From: Actinobacteria bacterium UBA2184
GTDB lineage: Bacteria > Actinomycetota > Coriobacteriia > Anaerosomatales > Anaerosomataceae
Direction: 5' to 3'
Length of the DNA stretch: 63,521 nucleotides
Assembly: GCA_002328745.1 (NCBI GenBank)
Contig: DCVQ01000007.1
Span: 8,121-71,641, forward strand
Part shown: positions 18,839-28,220 of the stretch, one piece after another
Numbering within the stretch: position 1 is the stretch's first letter
Layout: every line of letters starts with the position of its first letter
Made by a program: the position numbers and the translations under genes
The notes under the pieces: generated by a model
Database searches by the model: none
Seen by the model: the letters and a program-made list of their open reading frames with translations, nothing else
What the model was told of the DNA's origin: nothing

Positions 18839-18957
18839 GCGCGTGCGCTCGGCATGCGTGAGAGTCGTCCGATCGGCAAACCGCACGAAGGATTCGGGGG
18901 TGACGCGTACGACGCCCGCCCGGACACACGAAGCACCGAGAAGAACCGGACTTGCAC

Positions 18958-19320
18958 TCAGTCCAGCCAAGCCGGAACGTCCGCCTCCGGGTGTCTCGAC
19001 AGGAAGCGGATCTGGAGCCGACATTCGATCGCATGTGCGTAGCGGCACAGGGTCGTCACCGTAGGAACGCTCGGACCGAGACGCTCGAGCCGCGAGACCG
19101 CGCTCTTCGTGGTGTCCATCATGGCCGCGACCTGCTGCTGCGTGAACCCCGCCCGCCAGCGGGCACGTCGCATGTCCTCCCCCAGACTCAGCAGGAACTC
19201 CTGAAGCTGCTCCTCGAGGAGTTCGCCCCGTGGTGGGTGCGGTGCGTGCTTTCGCCTGATCGTCTCCTGCAGCGCCTCGAACTCATCTGCGACCGATTGC
19301 GGCAGTTCCTGCTCCATCAC
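18958..19320 (-). CDS. XRE-family helix-turn-helix regulator
   Basis: The 120-residue protein has an N-terminal helical segment and an XRE-type HTH at ~50-105: MRRARWRAGFTQQQVAAM followed by TTKSAVSRLERLG and a third helix around VTTLCRYAHAIECRL. This layout, with a HTH in the C-terminal half after a conserved helical stretch, resembles HigA-type antitoxins. No toxin ORF lies next to it: upstream is a ~500-base repeat-bearing gap and downstream is the leuA leader. It may be an orphan antitoxin or a plain regulator. Its targets are unknown; the inverted repeats upstream are possible binding sites. Confidence 0.7.
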   Translation of the reverse strand: MMEQELPQSVADEFEALQETIRRKHAPHPPRGELLEEQLQEFLLSLGEDMRRARWRAGFTQQQVAAMMDTTKSAVSRLERLGPSVPTVTTLCRYAHAIECRLQIRFLSRHPEADVPAWLD

Positions 19321-19421
19321 TGCGCTCCTCTCGCCGACTGACTCTGTGATCGTAGTCAGACGCCCTGTTTCGGAGCTTTACGGGATCCGAATGCGCATAT
19401 GGGTGGGCCTTCACGCGCGTT

Positions 19422-19496
19422 CGGCTCGGGGCATCTCACCCGCTGAGTTCGCAAGTGCGCGTGCCGGCTCGGGGCATCTCACCCGCCGAGTTCGCA
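19422..19496. repeat. Two 32-bp direct repeats
   Basis: The 32-mers at 19422-19453 and 19465-19496 are identical except for one base (T/C at position 22). Both begin CGGCTCGGGGCATCTCACCC and end GAGTTCGCA. They are 43 bases apart start to start. They lie outside any gene upstream of the XRE regulator, and could be an operator pair or a remnant of slippage duplication. Confidence 0.8.
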
Positions 19497-19534
19497 CGAA
19501 TGCACACCCCTCCATCCGCAGATGTGCGAACTCG
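19487..19534. repeat. 11-bp inverted repeat
   Basis: CGAGTTCGCAC (19487-19497) and GTGCGAACTCG (19524-19534) are exact reverse complements 26 bases apart. The left arm is the end of the second 32-bp repeat, and a partial copy lies in the first. This is a candidate regulator site or hairpin. Confidence 0.55.
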
Positions 19535-19629
19535 ACGTGCACGAGTCCCCGCATCCTGAGTCCAAGAATGTGAACCGCTCAGGTCGCGCGAAGCCCACAG
19601 GGTTGTGTGGACACCTCACCGGCTGCACG

Positions 19630-19718
19630 AACGGCATGGGGCATGCAAACGGCATGGGGCATGCAAACGGCATGGGGCACGCAAACGGCATGGGGCACGC
19701 AAACGGCATGGGGCAGCA
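19630..19718. repeat. Five tandem 18-bp repeats
   Basis: The unit AACGGCATGGGGCATGCA occurs at 19630, 19648, 19666, 19684 and 19702. The last copy is incomplete and later copies have CACGCA in place of CATGCA. The unit length is a multiple of three, so every frame stays open and spurious ORFs result. There are no unique spacers, so this is not a CRISPR. Such an array is expected to vary in copy number between strains. Confidence 0.85.
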
Positions 19719-19751
19719 CGAACACCCCGAAAGTCGCGACGCGATATGGGT

Positions 19752-19776
19752 GAAGGGGCCCGTATGGGGCCCCTTC
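19752..19776 (-). terminator. Hairpin terminator after serA
   Basis: GAAGGGGCCC (19752-19761) and GGGCCCCTTC (19767-19776) form a 10-bp stem with a 5-base loop, 44 bases after the serA stop. There is no clear T tract, as is common in GC-rich actinobacteria. Confidence 0.65.
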
Positions 19777-19819
19777 GGTCGTACCCTGCCGCTCAGAGGC
19801 GCAGCGCGCCGGAGCCCAC

Positions 19820-21403
19820 CTACAGCTCGATGCTCCACGCTTCGGTGACCTCGGCCTTGGCGTTGATGCGCTCCATGAGCGCATCGGGAATCGCCGTGTC
19901 GACGTTGATCCCCATGAGCGCCGTGCCTCCCTCGGCGGTACGCCCCACCTGCATCGAAGCGATATTGATGCTGTTCTCGCCGAGCGCCGTGCCGACCTTG
20001 CCGACGACGCCGGGCGTGTCCGCGTACTGCAGGAACAGCATGTGGCTCGACGGCAACATATCGATCTGGAACTCGTTGAACACCACGAGCCGCGGCTCGT
20101 TCTTCTTGCCCATCAGCGTGGCACCGAGCTTGTACTCGCGCCCGCCGGTCCGCGCCACCACGACCATGAGGCTCACGTAGTCCAGGCTGTCGGTCCGGCT
20201 GTGCTCGGTGATCGCGATGCCCCGCTGCTCCGCGTAGAGGTTGGCGTTCACGAAGTTAATCGCGTCCTGCGTGGCGACCGTCAACAGGCCCTTGAGCATC
20301 GCCGTCTTGAGGATGCGCGTGTCGAGGTCGGCCAGATGCCCGATGAAGTGCACCTCGATCTCGGAGACCGGACCGCGCGCCACTTGCGCGATGCCCTTGC
20401 CGAGCGCCTCGGCCGCCGGGATGTAGGGACCGACGGCCTCCATGACCTCGGGAGCCACGGGCGCGATGTTGACCGCCGTAGAAACCATGTCGCCACGGAG
20501 TCCGGCCGCCACGAGCTCTGCTATCTGGTCGCCGGCCCGGTCCTGCGCCTCTTCGGTGCTGGCGCCCAGATGCGGTGTGAGCACGACGTTCTCGAGCTCG
20601 TGCAACGGCGACTCGGTGCACGGCTCCACCTCGAAGACGTCGATACCGGCCGAGGCGACCTTGCCCGACTTGATCGCGTCCACGAGCGCCTCGGTCTGGT
20701 AGATGCCGCCGCGAGCGGTGTTGATCAGGCGCACGCCCGTCTTCATCTTCGCGAACTGCGGCGCGCCGAACATCCCGATGGTCTCCTTCGTCTTCGGCAG
20801 GTGCACCGTGATGAAGTCAGCGAGCGGCAGCAGCTCATCGATCGACTCGTAGAGCGTCACGCCGAGAGACGCCGCGCGCTCGTCGCTCGTGTACGGGTCG
20901 TATCCGATGAGCTTCATGCCGAGCCCGCGCGCGCGCTCGGCCACGAGCGTGCCGATGCGGCCGAGGCCGATGATGGCGAGCGTCTTCTCGTACACCTCGG
21001 TGCCGGTGAACTTCGAGCGCTCCCACTTGCCCGCCTTCATGCTGGCGTTCGCCTGCGCGGTGTTGCGCGCGGTCGCGAGCATGAGCGTGATCGTCTGCTC
21101 CGCGGCTGAGACCACGTTGGAGGTCGGCGCGTTGCAGACGATGATGCCGCGCTCGGTGGCCGCCGCCACGTCCACGTTGTCGATGCCCACGCCTGCGCGG
21201 CCGATGATCTTGAGCTTGCCGCCCGCCTCGATGATCGGACGCGTCGCCTTGGTGGCCGAGCGTACGATCATCGCGTCGTAATCCGCGATGATAGCCACCA
21301 GCTCATCCTCGGACTGCCCGGTCTTGATGTCGACCTCATAGCCGTCCGCCTGGAGCTTCGCGATACCGCTGTCCGAGATCTTGTCCGCTACGAGTACCTT
21401 CAT
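19820..21403 (-). CDS. serA: D-3-phosphoglycerate dehydrogenase
   Basis: The 527-residue enzyme oxidises 3-phosphoglycerate with NAD+ in the first step of serine synthesis. The NAD-binding GLGRIGT is at 146-152, with catalytic residues in INTARGG (R231) and TPHLGAST (H278). An additional ASB domain (~300-450) is followed by a C-terminal ACT domain (~455-527), the long actinobacterial form sensitive to serine. It starts 7 bases downstream of a class V aminotransferase on the same strand, which may supply the following transamination. The upstream ilvBNC genes on the same strand suggest one long amino-acid operon. Confidence 0.92.
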   Translation of the reverse strand: MKVLVADKISDSGIAKLQADGYEVDIKTGQSEDELVAIIADYDAMIVRSATKATRPIIEAGGKLKIIGRAGVGIDNVDVAAATERGIIVCNAPTSNVVSAAEQTITLMLATARNTAQANASMKAGKWERSKFTGTEVYEKTLAIIGLGRIGTLVAERARGLGMKLIGYDPYTSDERAASLGVTLYESIDELLPLADFITVHLPKTKETIGMFGAPQFAKMKTGVRLINTARGGIYQTEALVDAIKSGKVASAGIDVFEVEPCTESPLHELENVVLTPHLGASTEEAQDRAGDQIAELVAAGLRGDMVSTAVNIAPVAPEVMEAVGPYIPAAEALGKGIAQVARGPVSEIEVHFIGHLADLDTRILKTAMLKGLLTVATQDAINFVNANLYAEQRGIAITEHSRTDSLDYVSLMVVVARTGGREYKLGATLMGKKNEPRLVVFNEFQIDMLPSSHMLFLQYADTPGVVGKVGTALGENSINIASMQVGRTAEGGTALMGINVDTAIPDALMERINAKAEVTEAWSIEL

Positions 21404-21410
21404 CGTGTGT

Positions 21411-22556
21411 CTACTCCCCCATGAAGACGGCTTCGGCGGCCTTGATGCCGCTGCCGCGCTCGAATTCGTAGCCCAACTCGGCGAGCGTCATCTCGAGGCC
21501 CGCCAGCGTGGTGATGATGTCGAACTGCCCGAAGTAGCCGAGGTGGCCGACGCGGAAGATCCTGCCCGCGTAGTCGTCCTGGCCGCCGGCGATGGTGATG
21601 CCGTACTTGTTCTTCAGGATGCTCACGATCTTCTTGCCGTCGACGCCCTCGGGCACCCACACCGGCGTGACGGCGGAGCCACGACCCTCCTCAGGCGCGA
21701 ACAGCTTCATCCCGAGCGCCTCGCAGCCCTTGCGGGTCGCCTCGGCGAGCATGCTGTGCCGCGCGATCGTGTTCTCGAGCCCCTCCTCGCGTATCATCTT
21801 CACCGCGACGTTCAGGCCGAGCACCAGGGAGACGGCCGGCGTGAACGGCGTCGTGTCCTTCTCGAGGTTCTTCTTGTACTTCATCCAGTCGAAGTAGAAC
21901 TTGGGCAGCGTGGAGCGCTCGTACGCCTTCCACGCCTTGGCGCTCACCGTGCACGCGGCGAGGCCCGGCGGCAACATGAGGCCCTTCTGCGAGCCGGTCA
22001 TCACCACGTCGAGGCCCCACTCGTCGGTCTTGCACTCCACCGCACCGATGCCGGTGATGCTGTCGACGATGAGCACGGTCTCGGGGTACTCACGCACGAT
22101 GGCGCCGATGGCCTTGACGTCGTTCAGCACGCCCGAGGAGGTCTCGGACTGCGTGACGATGACGCCGCGCACGCCCGGGTTCTCCTGTAGGGCAGTGGCC
22201 ACGTCGGCGGGGTCGACCACTTCGGTCCACTCGTACTTGAGGTCGATGACGTTCAGACCGTAGACCTCGCAGATGCTCTTCTGGCGATCGCCGAACTTGC
22301 CGTTGCGACACACGATCACCGAGTCGCCCGCCGAGAAGCAGTTAGCGATGGCCGCCTCCATCACGCCCGTGCCCGAGGAAGCGAACAGCAGCACGTCGCC
22401 TTCGGTCTGGAACACGTACTTGAGGCCTTCGATGGCCTCCCGGAACGCGGCGGAGAAGTCGGGCGTCCGGTGGTGGATGATCGGCGCCGCCTGCGTGAGC
22501 AGGACCTCGGCGGGGACCGGGGTGGGACCCGGCGTCATCAGGTACTTCTTCTGCAT
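21411..22556 (-). CDS. Class V aminotransferase (alanine-glyoxylate / serine-pyruvate type)
   Basis: The 381-residue PLP enzyme begins TPGPTPVPAEVL, typical of the AGT/SPT group. It has SSGTGVMEAAI (60-70), D165 in VDSITGIGAVE, and the PLP lysine K191 in TGSQKGLMLPPG. Family members interconvert serine, alanine and glyoxylate or pyruvate; some archaeal and anaerobe relatives act in serine synthesis. Its position directly upstream of serA, with a 7-base gap, argues that it replaces SerC or makes serine, glycine or phosphohydroxypyruvate-linked products. That assignment is inference, since the group is broad in specificity. Confidence 0.82.
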   Translation of the reverse strand: MQKKYLMTPGPTPVPAEVLLTQAAPIIHHRTPDFSAAFREAIEGLKYVFQTEGDVLLFASSGTGVMEAAIANCFSAGDSVIVCRNGKFGDRQKSICEVYGLNVIDLKYEWTEVVDPADVATALQENPGVRGVIVTQSETSSGVLNDVKAIGAIVREYPETVLIVDSITGIGAVECKTDEWGLDVVMTGSQKGLMLPPGLAACTVSAKAWKAYERSTLPKFYFDWMKYKKNLEKDTTPFTPAVSLVLGLNVAVKMIREEGLENTIARHSMLAEATRKGCEALGMKLFAPEEGRGSAVTPVWVPEGVDGKKIVSILKNKYGITIAGGQDDYAGRIFRVGHLGYFGQFDIITTLAGLEMTLAELGYEFERGSGIKAAEAVFMGE

Positions 22557-22659
22557 CCTTGCATCGTCCTCTCAGGGGTATCCCTCACGCCGTCCCGGCA
22601 GACGGCGTTGCTTCCGTGGGTGGCGCAGACGCGTGAGCCGCGCCCGCGTCGCTGCATCG

Positions 22660-23652
22660 CTACTTCTTGATCCACGCGAACATGGAGCGCATCTCCGCGC
22701 CGACCTCCTCGATGAGGTGCTCGGACTGGATGCGGCGCATCGCCTTGAAGCCCGGCTGACCGGCCTTGTTCTCGAGGATCCAGTTGCGCGCGAACGTGCC
22801 GTTCTGGATCTCCCACAGCACCTCGGCCATCGCCTCGCGGGTCTCGTCGGTGACGATGCGCGGCCCGGTGACGTAGTCGCCGTACTCGGCGGTGTTGCTG
22901 ATCGAGTCGCGCATCTTGGCCATGCCGCCCTCGTACATGAGGTCGACGATGAGCTTCACCTCGTGCATGCACTCGAAGTACGCGATCTCGGGCTGGTAGC
23001 CGGCCTCTACAAGCGTCTCGAAGCCCGCCTGCACGAGGTGGGTGAGCCCGCCGCACAGCACGGCCTGCTCGCCGAACAGGTCGGTCTCGGTTTCCTCGGC
23101 GAACGTCGTCTCGATGACCGCGGCCCGCGCACCGCCTATGCCGGCCGCCCACGCAAGCGCGATGTCCTTGGCCTTGCCGCTCGCGTCCTGGTAGATCGCG
23201 ATGAGACACGGCACGCCCGAGCCCTCGGTGAAGGTGCGCCGCACCATGTGACCGGGCCCCTTCGGGGCGATCATGATCACGTCGACGTCGGCGGGCGGCT
23301 CGATCTGCTGGAAGTGGATGTTGAAGCCGTGCGCGAACGCGAGCACCTTGCCCTCGGTCATCGACTCGTGGATCTCCGAGTAGTAGATGTGCGCGGTGAG
23401 CTCGTCGGGGGTGAGCATCATCACGATGTCCGCCTCGGCGGCCGCCTCGCGCGGCGTCATGACCTTGAGGCCCGCCTCGCGCGCCGCATCCCCGCTCTTG
23501 GAGCCCGCACGCAGGCCAACCCGCACGTCGCATCCCGAATCGTGCAGGTTGAGCGCGTGCGCGTGCCCCTGCGAGCCGTAGCCGATGACCGCGATCTTCC
23601 GGTCGCGGACCAGGCTCAGGTCGCAATCACTCTCGTAGTAGACGGTCGCCAT
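22660..23652 (-). CDS. ilvC: Ketol-acid reductoisomerase
   Basis: The 330-residue class I enzyme isomerises and reduces acetolactate or acetohydroxybutyrate with Mg2+ and NADPH. The Rossmann motif GYGSQGHAHALNL is at 24-36, and RAGSKS (48-53) supplies the phosphate contacts expected for NADPH. The C-terminal knotted domain carries the acidic metal ligands (E-x3-D around TETDLFGEQAVL). The length and order match short-form bacterial IlvC. It lies 94 bases downstream of ilvN in the ilvB-ilvN-ilvC order. Confidence 0.94.
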   Translation of the reverse strand: MATVYYESDCDLSLVRDRKIAVIGYGSQGHAHALNLHDSGCDVRVGLRAGSKSGDAAREAGLKVMTPREAAAEADIVMMLTPDELTAHIYYSEIHESMTEGKVLAFAHGFNIHFQQIEPPADVDVIMIAPKGPGHMVRRTFTEGSGVPCLIAIYQDASGKAKDIALAWAAGIGGARAAVIETTFAEETETDLFGEQAVLCGGLTHLVQAGFETLVEAGYQPEIAYFECMHEVKLIVDLMYEGGMAKMRDSISNTAEYGDYVTGPRIVTDETREAMAEVLWEIQNGTFARNWILENKAGQPGFKAMRRIQSEHLIEEVGAEMRSMFAWIKK

Positions 23653-23746
23653 TCTGGTCTCCTCCTCCTCGCGCCCTCACCCGAAGGCGCACGTTGACTG
23701 GCTCTGCGGTCGCGCGCGCCTCACCGGCGCCGCGGCGCGTTCGGCC

Positions 23747-24232
23747 TCACGCGTCGCGGGATCCCCGCGCAAGCGCGATCTTGCCCGTCCGTGCGAGCTC
23801 CTTGATGCCGTACGCCCTCAGCAGGTCCTCCATCGCCGCGAGCTTGTCGCTCGTGCCGGTCGCCTCGATGGTGAGGCTGTTCTTGCCCACGTCCACGATC
23901 TTGGCGCGGAAGACGTTCGCGATCTCGATGATCTCGTGGCGGCGCTCCGGAGCCGCGTTGACCTTGTAGAGCACCAACTCGCGGTCGATCATGTCCTTCG
24001 GGTCGAGATCCTGGATCTTGATCACGTTGATGAGCTTGTGGAGCTGCTTGGTGACCTGCTCGAGCGCGGTCTCGTCAGCTGCGACGACGATCGTCATGCG
24101 CGAGAGCGTGGGGTCCTCGGTGATGCCCACGGCGAGCGAGTCGATGTTGAACCCGCGCCGCGCGAAGAGCGACGCCACGCGCGTGAGCACGCCAGGCTTG
24201 TTCTCCACGAGCACCGACAATGTGTGCTTCAT
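23747..24232 (-). CDS. ilvN: Acetolactate synthase regulatory small subunit
   Basis: The 161-residue regulatory subunit activates IlvB and confers valine feedback. An N-terminal ACT domain (TLSVLVENKPGVLTRVASLF, 3-22) is followed by the second ACT-like half typical of IlvN/IlvH. The ATG directly follows the ilvB stop with no gap, so the subunits are translationally coupled. The length is normal. Confidence 0.93.
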   Translation of the reverse strand: MKHTLSVLVENKPGVLTRVASLFARRGFNIDSLAVGITEDPTLSRMTIVVAADETALEQVTKQLHKLINVIKIQDLDPKDMIDRELVLYKVNAAPERRHEIIEIANVFRAKIVDVGKNSLTIEATGTSDKLAAMEDLLRAYGIKELARTGKIALARGSRDA

Positions 24233-25984
<1,752 letters not shown>

Positions 25985-26015
25985 GCGTTCACCTCCCGTG
26001 TTGCGCGTCCGGTCC

Positions 26016-27683
26016 CTAGCATTCGAGCACCGCGCCCTTGTCGGCGCTCTGTACGAAACGTGCGTAGCGGGCAAGGTACCCGCGCTTCACCTTGGGCTTC
26101 GGCGCTACCCACGCGGCGGCGCGCGCGGCGATCTCGGCATCCGGTACTTCGAGGGTGAGCGTGCCCGCGTCGATGTCGATGGCGATGGTGTCGCCCTCGG
26201 CCACAAGCGCGATGGGGCCGCCCTCGGCCGCCTCGGGGCTCACGTGCCCGATCGACGCACCGGAGGTGGCGCCGCTGAAGCGGCCGTCGGTGATGAGCGC
26301 GACGCTCTTCGCGAGACCCATGCCCTTCACCGACGAGGTCGGCGAGAGCATCTCCCGCATGCCGGGGCCGCCCTTCGGACCCTCGTAGCGGATGACGATC
26401 ACGTCGCCGGCCTCGATGCGCCCGCCGAGGATGGCCGCGCTCGCGTCCTCCTCGGACTCGAAGATGCGCGCGGGGCCGCGGTGCTGGCGCATCTCGGGCG
26501 CCACGGCCGACTGCTTGACGACCGCGCCTCGCGGGGCGAGGTTGCCGCCGAGCACGCGCAGGCCGCCGATGGCCGCGTACGGGTCCTCGATGCTGCGGAT
26601 GACCGTGCCGTCGGCGCCGGCCACGCCTGCGATCGTCTCGCCGATGGTGCCCCCGGTCACCGTGAGCGCCGCGGTGTCGATGTGTCCGCCCTTCGCGAGC
26701 TCGGCCATGATCGCCGGGATGCCGCCCGCGAAGTAGAGGTCCTCGATGTGGTAGTCGCTCGCCGGCGAGACCCGCACCAGGTTCGGAGTCCGCGCGGATA
26801 CCGCCTGCCAGTCGTCGAGCGTGATGGGGGCGCCCGCCTCGGCGGCGATCGCGGTGAGGTGCAGCACGGTGTTGGACGATCCGCCGAAGGCCATGTCGAC
26901 CGTCATCGCGTTGGTGATGGCGGCCGGCGTCATGATCTGCCGTGCGGTGATGCCACGCTCGAGCAGCTCCATCACCTTCATGCCGGCGTACTTCGCGAGA
27001 CGGATGCGCTCCGAGTACACCGCGGGCACGGTGCCGTTGCCCGGCAGTCCCATGCCGATGGCTTCGGTGAGGCAGTTCATGGAGTTGGCGGTGAACATGC
27101 CCGCGCAGCTGCCACACGTGGGGCAGGCGTTGTTCTCGAGCTCGAGCAGCGAGGCGTCGCTCACCTGACCGACTGCGTGACCGCCGACGGCGGTGAACAC
27201 CGTGTCGAGATCGACGTGCTTGTTCTCCCAGCGCCCCGCGAGCATCGGGCCGCCGGAGACGACCACCGTCGGCAGGTCGAGACGCGCGGCCGCCATGAGC
27301 ATGCCGGGGATGATCTTGTCGCAGTTGGGGATGAGGACGACCGCGTCGAACGCATGCGCGGACACCGCGATCTCCACCGAATCCGCGATCACCTCGCGCG
27401 ACGCCAGCGAGAACTTCATGCCCGCGTGACCCATCGCGATGCCGTCGCACACGCCGATGGTCGAGATCTCGAGCGGCGTGCCGCCCGCCATGCGGATGCC
27501 GGTCTTCACCGCATCGGCGACGCGGTCCATGCCGACGTGTCCGGGGATGATGTCGTTCGCCGAGTTGATGACGGCGACCAGAGGCCGTGCGATCTCCTCG
27601 TCGATGAGGCCGTCGGCCTTGAGGAGGCTGCGATGAGGGCCCCGCGCGGGGCCCTTCTTCATGCGGTCGCTGCGAAGCTCCAT
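26016..27683 (-). CDS. ilvD: Dihydroxyacid dehydratase
   Basis: The 555-residue Fe-S enzyme dehydrates dihydroxyisovalerate and dihydroxymethylvalerate. Cluster cysteines lie in PNCDKIIPGM (~residue 119-128) and CPTCGSCAGMFTANSMNCL (~190-208). The phosphate-binding and C-terminal domain includes GPKGGPGMREML and DGRFSGATSGASIGHVSPEA. It is the first gene of the ilvD-ilvB-ilvN-ilvC-aminotransferase-serA run, with a ~375-base leader holding a T-box-like element. It is normal in length. Confidence 0.94.
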   Translation of the reverse strand: MELRSDRMKKGPARGPHRSLLKADGLIDEEIARPLVAVINSANDIIPGHVGMDRVADAVKTGIRMAGGTPLEISTIGVCDGIAMGHAGMKFSLASREVIADSVEIAVSAHAFDAVVLIPNCDKIIPGMLMAAARLDLPTVVVSGGPMLAGRWENKHVDLDTVFTAVGGHAVGQVSDASLLELENNACPTCGSCAGMFTANSMNCLTEAIGMGLPGNGTVPAVYSERIRLAKYAGMKVMELLERGITARQIMTPAAITNAMTVDMAFGGSSNTVLHLTAIAAEAGAPITLDDWQAVSARTPNLVRVSPASDYHIEDLYFAGGIPAIMAELAKGGHIDTAALTVTGGTIGETIAGVAGADGTVIRSIEDPYAAIGGLRVLGGNLAPRGAVVKQSAVAPEMRQHRGPARIFESEEDASAAILGGRIEAGDVIVIRYEGPKGGPGMREMLSPTSSVKGMGLAKSVALITDGRFSGATSGASIGHVSPEAAEGGPIALVAEGDTIAIDIDAGTLTLEVPDAEIAARAAAWVAPKPKVKRGYLARYARFVQSADKGAVLEC

Positions 27684-27822
27684 GTGTCGCCCTTCCTCGT
27701 CGAGGACGGGGCGCCCGTGGATGCCGCATGCAGCGTGTGATGGAGGCCGATCCCGGCACGATGGCCGCGCGACGCCCTCGCTTCGGAGGGGCGCGACTTA
27801 GGTGCGGGTCGGCGTTGCGGAC

Positions 27823-28030
27823 GCGTCCCGGGAGGGACGCACTCGCTCATGCGGCAGGTAACGGATGCCACCGACCCGACCTACTGGCCCCGACAGCCCG
27901 CGGAGGTCGTCCGCATCAGGCGCCGGGGGCGTTCTTCCGGGTGGCTCAGGGGTGAGTTTCGAAGCGTCCCGCGCCGGGTTTCCACCGTCCCCGACTCTCT
28001 GCTGCTGGGATTGACCTCTACTGTTCCCCG
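27823..28030 (-). ncRNA. T-box-like tRNA-sensing leader of ilvD
   Basis: Reading the minus strand, the region shows the T-box stem I series in order: AGTA (28019-28022), AGAGAG (27995-28000), the distal loop GGTGGAAACC (27977-27986), GAAACTCACC with a CTC triplet (27954-27956) at the expected specifier position, then TGAGC (27944-27948). About 70 bases further AGTAGG is followed by GGTGGCATCCG (27862-27872), which resembles the T-box GGTGGNACCG but has one extra base. A 7-bp hairpin GCGTCCC/GGGACGC (27823-27840) follows without a T tract. CTC would select tRNA-Leu, fitting control of ilvD by leucine charging. The atypical T-box core lowers certainty, and control could be translational. Confidence 0.6.
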
Positions 28031-28066
28031 TCAACGCCGATCGTGCTGTTCGGTTGTGAGGCTGCG

Positions 28067-28095
28067 AGTATACGGCAGGACTTTGCGGTGGGCAA
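28067..28095 (-). promoter_or_regulatory. Promoter of the T-box-ilvD transcript
   Basis: On the minus strand TTGCCC (28090-28095) and TATACT (28067-28072) are separated by 17 bases, matching 4 of 6 and 5 of 6 consensus bases. Transcription would start near 28060, 30-40 bases before stem I of the T-box-like element, leaving a leader of about 375 bases before ilvD. Confidence 0.6.
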
Positions 28096-28130
28096 ACAGG
28101 CCGTGAGTGCGGTCCTGCCTGCAGTGGCAA

Positions 28131-28151
28131 GCACCGGGGCATTCCCGGTGC
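28131..28151 (-). terminator. Secondary hairpin behind the 16-haem cytochrome
   Basis: GCACCGGG (28131-28138) pairs with CCCGGTGC (28144-28151) around a 5-base loop. It lies just past the larger terminator hairpin and upstream of the ilvD promoter, so it may insulate ilvD from cytochrome transcription. Confidence 0.45.
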
Positions 28152-28168
28152 GCCGGCGGCGGAACGCC

Positions 28169-28206
28169 GGAACGGGCGCCCCCGTGTCATCGGGAGCGCC
28201 CGTTCC
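28169..28206 (-). terminator. Hairpin terminator of the 16-haem cytochrome gene
   Basis: GGAACGGGCG (28169-28178) pairs with CGCCCGTTCC (28197-28206), 14 bases after the stop. The inner segment can extend the stem with CCCG/CGGG. Confidence 0.75.
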
Positions 28207-28220
28207 GCTCGAGCCAGTAG

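Larger units (their letters stand above)
19321..19819. other. Gene-poor gap with several repeat types
   Basis: No convincing gene lies here. Overlapping short ORFs on both strands merely translate the tandem repeat. The gap holds a pair of 32-bp direct repeats, an 11-bp inverted repeat, five tandem 18-mers and a hairpin terminator after serA, each listed separately. Confidence 0.7.

Noticed and set aside
19630..19718. Possible CRISPR array
   Set aside because: The 18-mers are contiguous without spacers, and no cas gene is present.
19479..19884. Overlapping ORFs on both strands through the 18-mer array
   Set aside because: They only translate the repeat (MPFACP or GHANGM units), have no ribosome site of note and overlap the end of serA.
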